A DNA stretch of 64,000 nucleotides from Acanthococcus lagerstroemiae (lineage: Eukaryota > Arthropoda > Insecta > Hemiptera > Eriococcidae), in the NCBI GenBank assembly GCA_031841125.1, contig CM063107.1:26058499-26122498 (forward strand), in the 5' to 3' direction. The notes under the pieces were generated by a model. It searched no databases, was not told the origin of the DNA, and saw nothing but the letters and a program-made list of their open reading frames with translations. How positions within the stretch are numbered: position 1 is the first letter of the stretch; every line of letters starts with the position of its first letter. Position numbers and translations under genes: made by a program. Positions 11,263 to 26,200 of this stretch are shown here, in pieces.

Positions 11263-14200
11263 GTAAGTTTTCATTCGTACGATACTTTTAAAAACTGATT
11301 TTTAATGAAATCTGATGCAGTCAACCTGCCTCGCGGTTTCCTGTTCCCATCCAGCCTGATCCAGTATTTTCTGACCGACGTTCTGTAATTTGAATTGAAA
11401 GAAAATTTGAAGTACATGTACGTGTCTCAGGTGTCAGACTCTCACCATCGAGCCTGTGTTTTATTCGGCGTCCAAATACACACGCATTTTTCGAACACAC
11501 GAAATCGAGCGTAAATGGCAGGAAATTGAGTTTATTTTATCTACAGCAATACGATTATTATTTTTTTCTATATTTTTTACTCAGTACGCCGGCATATGGT
11601 TTCAAGAATGCACCGGCTATTAATAAGAACGGGAACACGAAGAAACAGAATACTACTTTCACTAGAAATCTTTTTGTATCATTACCATTTTCTTCTCTAG
11701 AGTTGTTAAGAGAACGAGCAGAAGGATGCGGTCGATATTTCTCACTATAAGTATGTTAAGACAATGTGCAGCTTGTTTTGTTGTTTTGACTCGTATTTCA
11801 TATAAACACGTATATCTGTACAAACGGCGTGTAGTGTGTAAATGGTAGAACTGTTGAGTGGTGAACACGTACAAAAGAAAGGTAGCGTGGGAATAGAAGA
11901 CGGATTGGTCATGTTCTGTGTTGTGTCTGTTGAATTGACCAATTTATGTATCACGTTGCTTTTTTAAATGCAACGTTTAATTGAGGCTTAAATGGCCAGA
12001 AAAGTCGTCGATAGATCCCAAATACTGGATACGCGATTTGAAATTCGCGTGCCAACGACTCAAGACCCGTGTGTATCTGCGGGATGGGGTAGCTCGTTGA
12101 ATCCTACAAGGAAAATGTTGTAAATTTTCTTTCATTATCCAGTTTATAAGATTGTAGATAGGGCTTAGTTTTGGATGACACCGACTAGTGATGGCAAGTC
12201 AGCAAATACTTGCTATGCTTTGCTTTAGAAATTCTTAGCAAATGCACTGAGAAGAAAAGATCAGTGTGATAAGTATTTGGGTTTTCAGAGCTTATGCTCA
12301 GGAAATTTGGGATGAGTGCTGACTATAAGATGAAAAAACAGGTAGGAATTCGAAATATTTAAGAATAAAGAATGACAATTTTCAGTATCACTTCTGTTAT
12401 TACTGAGACATCAATCTTCTTCTTCAGGTGTTGTATTCGATGTCGGACTTGGCGATCGCAGTTGCTGCCGCGCGATTTTTCTGGGCAGAATTAGTCGGGA
12501 TAGTTTGTCGGTACTTTCCTCACGGTTTGTTGCGTGAGAGTTTTTCTTCTCTGTGCCGAAGAGTGTGCAGCCCCAGTTTGCTTACTAGTCACGTGTTTCA
12601 TAACGTTGAGTAAGCTGCTCGCTACCGGTCTTTCTGATCTGGTGGTTACACGCTTTGCGATCGTGATACCTTGTTCGTTCGAACTGGCGGGGTTTACAGG
12701 ACGAACTGTGTTTCTACCTCAGTTATGTTGGAGTCGTGTTCGCTAGGATGTTAGTGGGGATATTCAAATATTAGCTTTCCAACATAGGTGGGACTCGAAC
12801 CCGATACGCAAGGATTGCTAAACGAGCACATTACCACTTGGCCACATCAATAAATTTTCAAAATATGTAATGTTCACTTAACTAAATCTTTACTGTTGGA
12901 TTCTATAGTAATGGAATGGGATATAGGAGATGGCAAGATACGAGATCCGTGAAGCATGAAGGATTAGATACCAATTTTAAGAATGTATTACTGGTTAATT
13001 TCAGTTACAATTTGTCGGTTCTTCGTGTTCTTTATGTAGTAAATGGTTTATTTATTTTAATGTTCATGTTGGAGTGTGAGTGAACTTGGTAATATTCTGT
13101 TTTTAGGGTGTGCCAATTCACTTTTTTGTTTCTGTTGTCCTGGCGCTTTCGGCTGTTACGCCATCTTCAGAGCATTTGAGACACATTAGACTCGTCTATT
13201 ACTTGGAGTTCCTTACCATTTCTTTTTGTTGGTCCTGTAGGTCCTGTATTTATAGTAATGTGTAGTACCGTATGGTAAACCTATCGGTTTGTGTTTCTAT
13301 TGGTTGTCTGTGGTTGTGTAGTCTGTCCAATCAGAGAGTGTGATCTCCGCTGAAGATGGTGTAACTGTCGAAAGCGCGATGGACAACAGAAACAAAAAAG
13401 TGAATTGGCAAACCCTAAAAACACAAGTTATTCAAGTATTTATCCCTTCATTCCTAATTATATAGAATTTCATAACGTATGAGATATACATATCATTCTA
13501 AGTTCCAAGTTCCAATAATAGAAAATCATAACAAATTTTCACGTTTGGAGCATTTCTGAGTATATTTTTTTGTTCGCCAATAGTGAATGCTTGAGCATTT
13601 TCGATCACTGATAAAAATTACAGTTAATATGACTGACAGTTAAGGTAATACCGTATGGTATAAGCTTTATTATCTGCGTTCCTTTCAGTTGTTAGTTACA
13701 ATCATGTACCTTAATCATAGTTGGGTAATGGTGGCCTGTTAGTTCCTGCGTCTATATGTATTGGTTTTTGGATTTGGTCATGAGGACCATTCGCCGTTAC
13801 GTTTCTGTTATTAGCGTAGAAAGTGGTAAGCGTCTTGAATAAGTCTGATCGAGTCTAGTGTGCTGAACAGGTCTAGAAGAGCTGTAAATAATCTTGAACC
13901 AGTTTGGATGAGCGATAAAAAATGTTTTAGAGTCTTAAACAGTCTAGGAAAATCTCGAAAAGTGCTTTAAAAAAACTTGAAGTGGTGTAGGGAGTCATAC
14001 ATGAGTTTTGAAAAGACTGGTCTTGAAGAGTTTTCATGAATCCTAAAATTAAAAAGATTTTTAACAGTTCCCCAAGAAGTTCTCAGGAAAGTGTCAAATT
14101 ACGTTGCAGTTACAAGAGAGGTGAGAAAACGAAACTGCCTCGGGGCCCTCAAGAGGAAGATGGCGCGATGCCTAAAGAAACTACATAGATGAGAGAATAA

Positions 14201-17200
14201 AAAAGGAAATGAAAAGGAATAACGGAAGATATGTTTTGTTGAGTGGAGGAAGAGCAGGGAAAAATCGGGCGCTTTTCAGTAATACCTCCCAAGGCGCTCA
14301 CTCTTCACCTGAAGTTCTGCTTCTTGCGACTCTGTCGGGGGTAAAGCAGTGCACACAAATTTCTGTCGACAAATTTTATCCACCAATTGTTCCCACTATA
14401 TTTAAGCCGGAATTGTGGAAGGGAATATGAAATTGTATGACATGTTACCGGGGAAATGTTTTTCCCTATATAATGGATTATTCAAAAATACGAGTACAGA
14501 AACAATCTTTGAAGATCTTAGTGACTTAGAATCCATTTTTCTTGTTTCTTTTTCGAATTCGTAGTTAGATCAAGAAGACAGTGGAGATCCGTTAGTACTA
14601 AAGTAAGAGCTGATAATAAATGTTGAGTTGACAGATAAGTATTCATTAGATGTACTGAGTTTAAAAAAACTGGACTATTGTCCTGTCTTCCTTGGAAGTA
14701 GATAAGGAGGGAAATGGAGGCTGTTTTTTTGACTTTCTTTGTAGTGTTAGGTACTAAAAATAAAAGAAATGCTGCTTTTCGGGATTTGTACGAGAAAACG
14801 AATTGTTTTGTTCGGATCGTAGCGAGGGCATTCGAAATCAAGGAAATGATAGTTTGTAGGAAAGTCACGTGTAGTGAAACGATCGAATAGTAAAAGGAAG
14901 TCGTGATGCGAAAGGTAAATGTATAAACTGTGACAGAGCTGTAACTAAACCAAACTGCACTGTAATTTGATTGTAACTACACTGTGACTGTACTGTGACT
15001 GAACAGATGTCCTGAAATACCAAACATGAAACTCTGAAAACTGAAACTAATGTCCTACCTGACTGATCGGTCGGGAAAAGGAGAATGAGTCAAGAGAATA
15101 ATAATAATAAGAAGAAGACGAATGTGGTATTGAAAAGGTCACGTGCCGGAAATGCAGGTATGCTTGAGGCAAAAGAAGTTTGTTAGACGTTTGCACCGTG
15201 CTCTGCAGGAAACAGCAAGGCAGGACATTCAGACGATTTGTAAGGCAGTGACACATGACGTCACCGGAACACTCGTTATCAATATTGAGGGAAAGAACCG
15301 AAATGAAATATATGCAGTCTAATGGGAAGTTCATAAATTTTTCCATTTATGTCGAAATTTATCGAAAATACGTGGAACTACATGAAAAATGATAAGAATG
15401 AAATTTGTAGGAAACTATATCTATTTACATTTATATAAAGCCACTTTCCTATAATTTCGAGCATTCTTTCGCGAATTATTACATTCTGAAAATTGACTAT
15501 ACTAGTAAGTAGCTCAACATTTCGAATTGTGTATTTTGGATTTCCATTATGTATTTCTAATTGAATTTAATTATATAGTCAACTTTTCATCGCCGATTGC
15601 CAAAAACTGGTTCAACTTGAAAAACGCGAAAAATTATTTAGTCATTTTTGTTATCAATCTTATCAAACGTAGGGGTGAAATATGTAAACAAAGCTGAAGT
15701 GCCATTCCCTCATACAAAAATGTAAATTTTAGATGAGACTATCGTCGCAGAGATTTGGGTTTTCAACAGAGTATTCCTCGAATTTTCGCTGACGTATTTG
15801 TTAGGTATGAAGAGTAAACTAGATCTTCGACATAGAAACAAACAGAAGCTCTCGACAAGATGCATGAAGACATATTTATCTATAAATGTACCAAAGCTGC
15901 TCACCTCACTCCTTCTAGATCTCTTTTTTGAAAGGCTGATCTGTTTTGACCTCTAGAAAACTAGACCTGATCTGTTAATCATGCAGCGGTATATTGAAAT
16001 GATGATTCGTTCAAAATATACTAATATAGTGCTAAGATCTTTTAGAAAATTTGATACTTAGAGCTCTCAATGTGCAGACGGTAGGGGGGATTTTTTTTTA
16101 ATTTGAAAGTTTTCTTTATGATCAAACTTTGGGGTGGCGTTTCTTCGTCATCTTTTATTTGGAAGGGGAGTTCCTCTTTCCAAGCTCATCTTAAATGCTT
16201 ATGTAATGCTATTCTAAAATCCGTTCGATTTTCTGGATGATTGTGAATTATGTTTATTTTACGTCAAATGGTTCACTGTGTAAGAGGGGAAAAATCAATT
16301 TTTTCATGAATTCTGAATAGCTAGCTTTCGGACAATATGGGCAAGAATCATTTTTGAATCTAGGATTAAGAAAAATATTTCATTGTAGAATTTGAATTTT
16401 AGAGTCTTAAACTGGGTTAGATGTCAGTTACATATGCACCTATATGTGACCTGTTTCAGGAAGAGCTAGCCAAAGTCGAATAAATCGGGCTGCATTTTTT
16501 CCAATTTTCGATTAAAAGCAATCAGATCTACGATTTTGAGATAGAATGTTGCAGATAAACTACAAATTATAGTTGGAAAAGACTTACAAAAATGTATCTT
16601 ACCATAAGAACCAATAGTATTAATTTTTGTTCTTATCGTTTCCTGAATATTTTAGTTTTTCGACTTTGGCTTGCGGTTCCCGGACCGAATTACGTACAGG
16701 ATGTTCCAGCTGAACATCTCTAGTTGGCAGGAGATGATGGTACTCAGCAAGAGAAATGAACAAAGTTGTGTACGTGTATAGCCTATACTCAAGATTGAAG
16801 AGATATACGTCTTCAAAGTTTGAAAAATAGTGAACTTCATTGCCATTCTGATTACTTATTTTAATTCAAAAAAATTTTTTGGAAGTAATCTGTGGGTAGT
16901 ACATTGAAGAAATAACAGAAATTTATCGAACTGAATTGAAGATACGGTTTCCAAACTGCCCTTAGTCCAAAAATTATTTTTTGGGGGAAATCGATAAAAA
17001 CTGTGCTACACTGTACCAGTTCATTTAAAACTTCTGTAAATGGTACAAGCGGGTAGCCTGAATCCTATGCCATACTACCAAAGACGCACAAAAATGAGAA
17101 TGCAGCCTATCTACAATTATTGAAGGAAAAGTGGTCGAAAATCGTGGACAAAGGGCAGTTTGGCACTGGAGGTGATACAAGAAAACAACAAAACGCTGCC

Positions 17201-20200
17201 TCCACCAGCGCTGCTCTATGAATGCGCGGAATTCGACCATCGAACGAGGTATCGAGATTCTATAAAGTTACTTTTGTAGTGCTCGCATTGGCCACTAGGT
17301 AGCGCTGAAAACTGCATTTCGATTTTTCTTGGACTAAGAGCAGTTTGGAAACCGTATCTTCATATTGTCTACCTTTGACATTGGAGGGGCTAGCGAACTT
17401 TCATTGCGAGTCTTGTAAAATTTTAATCACAAAACTTGAACGAAATTGTCGAAGTGCTCTTTCACTTTTCAAGGTTGGCAGCTGGCTATGTTGATAATTT
17501 TTGTTTCGCTTTCAGAGTTGTTAGGACTCGTAGATATCTTTGACAAAGAATAACATTTTGCTTGTAACTTTTTCTGAGATTTTCAAAATTTTGAAATTGA
17601 ATTTTGTATGCAAAACTCCTTCTCGACCAGTTTTGGAGGGTAGTATTGGATAGTACCTTGAAAATGAAACCAAAATTATTATTTCCATCTGTTAAATATC
17701 TCCAGGATTGAAAAAGCTAAAACTTTGAAAAATGTGCATTTCAAAAATTCTATTCCAGTTTTATGATAAGAATTCTGAAACTGGCATAGCCGCTTCAATA
17801 TAAAGGCTGACAGTTCAGTTCGGTAAATCTTTGTTACTCTTTCAGTGCTTTACCCATAGATTGTCTTAGAAAACGATACTGATTAGTAATGAGACTCGCA
17901 ATGAAAATTGTCTATTTTAAATTGTGGCAAAATTGGATGGTGCCGGGGCAAACGGGTACAAGTCATTTTGTTTCGATTTCCTGTTTTCACCGTCAACAAG
18001 TTTGTTTTGCCCAGAGCTAGATAAACTCAGAACAAATTTGTTGCTTGTTAAAACAAAATATCAAAAAACAAAATGACTTATGCTCTTTTGCCCCGATACC
18101 ATCTAACTGAAGCCTCTTCAATCCTGAGTTCATGCCACGTGTTTGCATAATATGTAGCAGTTTCTATGAAAAGGGGTAACTTTGTCGATCTGACGAATTT
18201 TGAGTTACGGATAGTCCGTAATAGAGGAATGAATGCCCTTTCCAAGGAGCTATCGGCGAGATCTGTAGCGTTTTCCTTTGCAAAGATACAAGCGGTCAAA
18301 GATGAGTGTAACAAGAATGCGCGAAAACGTTTTTGAGAAAAACGCATCTCAAGTTAGACACACCTTTTTCTCCCACTCCTTCGAACGGCCGTAACTCGCC
18401 GCGGAGTCACGTTACCAGTTTCGACGAGGGCTTGTTGGAAAGGTAATTTTTCACTCTTCTATGTGGCTGGCGTGGTAATAATTTAGAACATTGAATTTAT
18501 TCGTGAATTCCGAAAACCCGCGAAGAAACGACGCAGACATTCGCATTCTTTTCTCATTCGTCATTCTCTTTCATAATTCTCTTTCTGCCTCTCCCTTTTC
18601 TCTCTCACACCCGTAAATTTTGTCTCTTCGTTATTGCGATGTTTTTTCTATAAAAATCGACCAAAATCTCAAAATTGATTTTTTTGACCAAAAAATTTTC
18701 TTTTTCTTTTTTTGCGTTTTCCGAGACTTTGATCGATCGACAAAGTTACCCCTTTTTATAGAAACTGCCACATATGTTTTGTTCCTCGCGCTGAGTACTA
18801 TCACCTCCTACCGGCTTCGCATACTCTGCTAGTGTACTCTGTATAATACTATGGTCGGCAACCAAAAAACTCTTCCACCTGTAATTTGATAGTGTATTCA
18901 ATTTTTCAGGTTAATATTAATTTACTGTAACCAATCCAAATTTTTCAATTTTCTCCTGATCAGGCGCGAATCCATGGGGGGGGGGGTCCCCAAAAGAAAT
19001 GGTGATGAGAGGACGGAGAAATAGTGAGGGAGGGGGTCAAAAAAACTTCGGGCACTTTTCCTTCTGCTACTCCCATTCCCTTTCAGTGATCGTCTGGATC
19101 CGAGGCTGCGGTTGGGAGGAAAAAGTGAGTAATTTTGATTTTGTTTCTCTGATTTAGGTTTTCAGAGAGCGTATAGGAAGACATAAATTCTCGTCTGAAA
19201 ATTAGAGAAGGAGGATTTCATCTCAGGAGCACAACCTTTTTTTGGAGGTGAACTTAGGAATAATCCTATCTTTCCCATGATCATCCAAAATGGTGTAATT
19301 TTTCCGTTAGTTGGAGGCTGTTTTGATCACGAGTATTTTTCATCACTTTTTTGAGAGGGATGGGGGTCAACACCATGGAATGCACTCTCCTAGCAGAGAA
19401 CTGACACCAGGCTTGCCCAGAAGAAACTATATATAGACGTTACTGAATGGAGATATCCCGATTCGCTTCGCACACAGAATCACCGGCTTCAACTTCCCCT
19501 TACAATTCGAACCTTTATTATACTCTTACTTTTTTGTAACTCGACTGTGAATTTTTCATAAAACGCGAAGGTATCTAGGCGAAAATAAGAAGATGCGATG
19601 AAGTGTATAAATGACGAAGAGAATATTTTGACTTTCGACTGCATAGACGTATTCCTTCGAATCGACTCAACTTTCTCTAAATCTTATCAGTGTCTCCACC
19701 ACCGCATGACTGAAAATCGAAGATTTTATGGTTGTTTACCGTTTTCACGTTTAATGAACGCGATGTATAAATCATTGTTTTATTATATCTCGCACACGAT
19801 GCTGTGTGCTCTCGTGGCTGGTTAAATACATACTTACCGAATCTGCTTCTATAACTCTATATGAGTCTTCTTTCTAACCTGGCAACATCGCCACTTCCCA
19901 TGAAACCGGACCGGACCGCATTCGAGAATCGTGTACAAAGCGGTCGGTGTAGGTTGTCCGACGGCTGCCACGGGATCTGTACACTGTACTGCCATCGTCG
20001 ACATTCTTAGAAACACGAGTACAATTAAAAATTAACTCGACTGGAAAGGAATTAATCGTTAACCGATAACTGCTACTGTTGCACAAAATGTACTCAGCAC
20101 TGTATATCTGTGTATCCTATCTGAATCAGACGCAGACGATTGTATTTTCTACGATAAGAGCGAATAATATTGTATCTCGATGAACGAAGTAACTCACGAG

Positions 20201-23200
20201 GGAAGGGAAAAAATGAAAGGTCGCTGGTTCGAGTTTTATTATGTAGTTCAACAAATTTGCACAAAAATGCGGGTCAGTTACGGCGACGAATATCATCAAT
20301 TATTCGTGCTTGTTTGATTTCTTTGGGCCACCTGTGGATGAAGCTCTTCCAGTTGGCTGTGATAATCTGTAACACGAGCTTCACGTGAGATCTACTCGGT
20401 TGCAACACGTTAGCCGAACGAATTGAGAATCATGAAGTTTCACTGCACCACCGAGAGATGTCCAACATTTGATTCACGATCTTCTCAGTCCCGAAAAACA
20501 TCCAGCGAGGGGAACCGTGATTTGTTTTGATTTACGTTTCAAGAACTGAGGAAAAAACAAGTAACTTCGCTACTCGAAGAGGTCGACTGGAAAAGCCAAC
20601 CCTTAACTCCCATGTGTCTTTACTATTCAAAGTCAGCCAACCCTTCACTCAGGGTGCCTTTACTATTCAAAGTCAGTTCAGAGCTTCAAACTGCGAAGCT
20701 GCAGACTGCAGTCGCGCAACAAATATCAAGATCAATAAGCGACTTTCTCTGACGGTGGTGTTTATAAATGACTCTCGAATTGAATGAAACGGATTCGTGA
20801 AGCTAGAAAAGATTCTTGTGTATTATTTAATTCAACCAATTCAGGTAGCATCTTAGGAAATTGTAATTCTTCATGCACTAAAGACAAAGGAGGAATTTTA
20901 TTTTGACTCAAATAAAGTGTTCAATTTTAACAAGCATAACCAAGATTATCACACATACTATCAAAACCTATTAACGATCATGCAGTTTTGACAACATTGG
21001 AAGTGGCTACATTTGTTCATCGTAACTTCCTAACTTAGCATTGACATAGAACGATTGAAAAATAATCTACTGCAACTTACACATACAATTGAAGGGTTCG
21101 TATGAAAAACAATCCTAGTCCGTTTTGAAATTTCAACGTTGCCAACAGATAGCGCTATAAGTTCTCTTTAGCTAGGTGAACTGTCAACATGAATTTGCCG
21201 GCAGATTGTTACCTTGTTCAAATGCACTGTCATGTCGGAGCATAATGGCTGGATGTGCTGTGTGTCTACAAAGTCGAAATTTTGAAATTGACTAAGGTTG
21301 TTTTTCACATGAACCCTCCAATTGTAAGACCGTTTTTACTATTCTCCGCGATAAATATTTTTACTATATTCAACAGCTTGCTCCAAAATTTGATTTCAAT
21401 TCACTTGATAATATTTACATCTAGATTCTCAATTCGCTTGATAATATTTCCATCTAGATTCTCAATTCGCCTGATACTATTCACGTCTAGATTTTCAAAA
21501 TTTGCTTGATAATATTCACGTCTAGATTCTCAGTTCTTTTCATAACATTCACACGTATATTTGACAAGTTTTTCTCAATTCGCTAGATTATATTGCAGTT
21601 TACCTTTTTGATTCGTCTTATAATATTCACACCGACATTTCCTTAGTTCTTCTCGTTCTGCTTGATAAATTTGGAGTCTCTGTACGTAGTATTTCTCCTT
21701 TATGCTTCTTGTAATATTGTATACAATTCTCCTTCTGGTATTCTGATCTACATTTAAAAACTCACGGTGCATTATGTAGTAAGTCTTTATCTTTTACTTG
21801 TTCACTAGCTAATTGTTCATTTTCTGCATCGTACATTCCCTCAGTTGCCACAGGGGGTAATGCCGTTGTTTCATTTTCAGGTAAAGGCAATCACAACGCT
21901 AAGGCTTCATCGCTCGAAACCTGAAACAGAATATCAAAATTGCCGTTAATACTTTTATCATATTTATGAGACATGAATCACATCGCATTTTTGGGGGGGG
22001 GGGAAATTTACTGATAAAAGTATCACAGAAAGAGTTATCTGAAAGGAACATGTTTCACTTGATCAGATGTAATCAGAATTCACGATTGCCATCAATTTGG
22101 TCGACTGCAAGGTGGTCGACTTACATACTGGTCGCATCAAAATGATCGTCTGCAATTTGATCGACGCGACAAATTGGTCGATGGTAGGTATGAAAAATGA
22201 AAATCTCCAAGACTTGATCTTCATATTCAAAAAATTTGAAGTCACGAAAGCATCATTATTTATTTACAAGACATGGCACCATCTTTGAAATTGTGTCAAA
22301 ATGAAGAAGAAATATTTTTGGTCAAAGTCTTTAAAATGTACCAGAACGAACCAAAAAATGACAAAACATATCACAAAAAGTACCAGGTAACCAATAATAC
22401 TGAAGATGTGTCAGAACAAAGCAGAATTGTTGAGATCACCAGACATTGTACCAGAAATGTTGAAATGTGCGAGATCTGGTACAAATGTATGTACTAAATC
22501 AGGCAACTTTGACTCTGCTGTATGTTCACTTCACAGTCATTACTGTGGGCATCTCATAAATCATAGTATGTTTCAGACGGTGACAAATAGTAACACAGAA
22601 TTCCTACAAAATCAAGAGATAATCGTAGGGATAATTGATTACAGCCCCTAAAATTTTGTCGACCAATTTGTTGTGTCGATCATTTTGATGCAATCAGAAC
22701 GTAAGTCGACCACCTTGCAGTCGACCAAATTGACGAGAATCAGAATTCACGAACAATTCACACACATCATTGGTGAAAGAATTTACTGAGAAGGCAAAAA
22801 ACCCTGTAACTTACCCTCAGACATGCAACATCGCTACTGCGGAAAGAATGTACTCCTAAAATTAGACGAATTTTCTACTGGACGTGTTCTACTTGGCTCG
22901 ATTTAAAGGAATTGTACACATATCATTTTGAGAACTCATTTTATACATTAGCGTAACTTACCTTTTGTAAATCCAGTGAACGGTTTTCCTCAATTTTCAA
23001 ATATTTTCCTATGGGCACAGTACTCTAGTCCTCAACAATAACAGTGCAATAACTGAAGAATAAGAATAAAATCGAAATTGTTGCTTATCATTATTTTTAT
23101 TTTTCAACTGATTGGCTTCACACATTAGAAATAACGGACCACTGAACTGAACTATGAATGAAGAGCTGAACACTAGTGACAAAGAATTGAGATGAGAGAG

Positions 23201-26200
23201 AGAAAAAAGCGATTGCAATAAGCTCGGCTATGCCGACCCTAAAAATCAACCATGGAGGTAGCCTAGCGGGGGTTCAAAACCATACTGGAAATCGAGAAGA
23301 CGTAAAAAATAAAAAAATAAAAAAAACAAAAAAAAACAGTCGAGTCGTGACAGTAATTTTTTATGGGTGCCGTAGTTATGTGCTAAGGTTTGTTGCGTCA
23401 GATACTTACTTTCAAAAAATCAGAACTAACTTGAGCCACTGCAGCATATGTGGGTCATTCTTCAAAAATGTTCATATTCGAGGTATGTTTTTTCATTGAG
23501 GAAAGTAGGGGATACATATTTGAACTTTTTCTGATGGGAGTCGTTAAGAGGCGTTCTGTATAACATATTGATAAGATTGGGCCGACAGTGAGGGGATTCT
23601 GTATTTTGATAGCAATCAAAATGATGAATGCAATGTTGAAAGACAATAGCGAACAAAAAGTGTTCTGCCGTCGATTAGTAGATTCCAAAACAAAAAATTA
23701 TATGGAGAGTTGATAAAGGCATACTAACCCATTAATTATATGTAATTATTTTTGGATGAGGAACGTCTATCGTTGCATAAAGATGACCATGCCGAAGGAC
23801 ACTTTTTTTTTGTAACTCTAAATTTTAGATTATAATATGCGAATCCTCGAGTCTCATTACAAAAAAAAAAAAAAAAAAAAAAAACAGGATTTGATATGCG
23901 GACCGTATTGCTCTGATAGGAATATACAATTTGACCATTAATTGCGACAAAAAAATATTGAAACGCCTGTTTTGTGATTGGTTGAAAAAGAGCCATGCCG
24001 ATGGACAAAAAATCGAAGGATAATTTTCAAAGCTGGCCATACTGACTCCTACCTGTGAAGATGCGATTTCAATGTTACCTTGTGATTCCTTCATCCATTT
24101 AAAGTAGCATTACATTGTCAATTTGTTCTGATATACAGCTTGAAAATTTAGGAGAAAAAGAATAAAATAATAATGAAAATCGTTCCAGGGACAGCCATAC
24201 CGATGGAAATTTGAGCATATCTAGTTCAATTTTGACTCATTACAAGTAGATCAAATTTTCTTCTGAAAGCTTGAAAAAGTAAAACTAAGTCATATCTATC
24301 AACACAAAAACAAAATGGCCGTATCATTAATAGCTTGTGAGATAACCGCTAGGGACTGAAATATCATTATTTTCGAAGAATAACCCATATAACAATAAAC
24401 CAAATTACTATGAAAATTATATGGAAAAATGGCTCCAGCCGGTTCCAAAATCTTGCATGCACATTTACTGTCACAAATAATCGGTTCTGAAAGTTGGTCA
24501 GTTTTCTCCTAAAGTGATCGTTTAAGTCATTTTTGAAGAAGTTTTTCCTTCAAATTGTATACATTTTACAGACTATGAAGAAAATTATGTTTTTCTTCTA
24601 TTTTGTGCTTCCGCTGTGCAGTGTAAATGAAATTGAAATTAAATTTTCCAGTAGATTGTAGCGAAAATTTCCAACGCAACTCTAGCTTTTCAGTTGTGTC
24701 CAAAGAGGACAATGACTGAATATTATAAAACAACTGAAGACCTGATTCACGAAGTGCTCTTAGTCTAAAATTACCAAAGTCGGTTTCTTGGCGCTATCTG
24801 ACGGAGGTCATTACGCATCTCCTAGATATTGCAGATTATTTTCTTCTTACGTGAAACAGGATAAAACTTTTGGCTACTGAAACTAATAATGTGGTTGTAC
24901 CTCGAGAGGTCGTCCTTGTAAGAAGTAGTACCTTATCAGGTTTTGTTTTTCATATTGAAGTGGCCAATTTTATCCAGTGGTCTATCGCCTTCAATATGCG
25001 AGATGAACCAAATTTGCTCATAACCTTCTTAGTTCTACTAATTGAGAGTAACAAAAGAGGTCATATTCAAATTTTACCTATTTGTGGAATTGAAGGCGCT
25101 AAAGTACTTACAATACTTTATCGCTTTATAGCGTCTTTAATATTGCAGATAGGCCAAATTTGTACGTAACTCATTTTGTAGATCTCAATTATTACTACTG
25201 TTCAAGTTACATGTGAGTTTTGCCTATCTGTCATACTGAAGGCGCTATAAAGCAACAAAGCACATGAAAGGTCATATTCAAATTTTACCTATATAATACT
25301 TTATCGTTGTATAGCGCCTTGAATATTGCAGATAGGCAAAATTTGTACGTAACTCATTTTATAGATCTCAATCATTACTACTGTTCAGGTTATATGTGAG
25401 TGCCTATCTGCCACACTGACGCTATAAAGCGACAAAGTATTGCAGATGCTTTAGCGCCTGCATTTCATCGATTTCGTTGTCGTTTCTGAATATCACTAGG
25501 GATATTCTTCCTCTTTTTATTTGCTCTCACCCGAGCCCTGGAACCGCCCCTTCGAGCATTACCACTGGGGTGCATTTCATAGATAGGCAAAATTCGTATA
25601 ATATGAGCTATTTAAAGTTCGCAATGAATACTATTAAAAATGTTCTGTAAAAAGGTTGCATAACCTGCATTTTAAAGGTGCTGCGTAACATTCAATTTTC
25701 TGCCCTAATAGTACATAACTTCATTCAAAGACAAATCCTTCAGCAAAAATTTGCAAATTAAAAAAAAAATTCAACATTTTTCCCCCATCAGAGGCAACTT
25801 TTCAACTTGTTCACACCCAAAAATTCGAAACATGTTTCTTGGGCTATGTATGACGATCCACCCTATTACAGACACCTAGTTGGTCAACCTCAATTTCGCC
25901 GCCTTACGACGAAGAAACGTGAATCACAACGTGTAACTCGTCCGGAGCGTCGGTCATCGCAAAGTGACTACGATATTAGCATTTCAATTTATTTGTAATT
26001 AATTTTTAAGAATGCCGGTGCTCTACCTACTGCCACTGCACTGTGACTATCAACGTTACGCGCACACACGAAATAGGCTAAAATTTATGCATACTGTACA
26101 CGTTCGTCGGTTACTTCCTTTTTGTATAAATAGCGACCGGCGTTAATGGGTTTCGAAGACTTTCCTTATACAAAAAAAGCAAACACGTCGTATACACTGC

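Noticed and set aside
14518..14868. 116-codon minus-strand frame
   Set aside because: No recognisable domain, biased composition, no supporting splice or promoter context.
23245..23275. Box A (TAGCCTAGCGGG) and box B (GGTTCAAAACC) matches
   Set aside because: They overlap, leaving no room for a tRNA body; at best a deletion remnant.
24870..25169. A 99-codon plus-strand frame with hydrophobic stretches
   Set aside because: It lies over the 211-bp repeat and its arms; composition follows the repeat and no splice context or family supports a gene.
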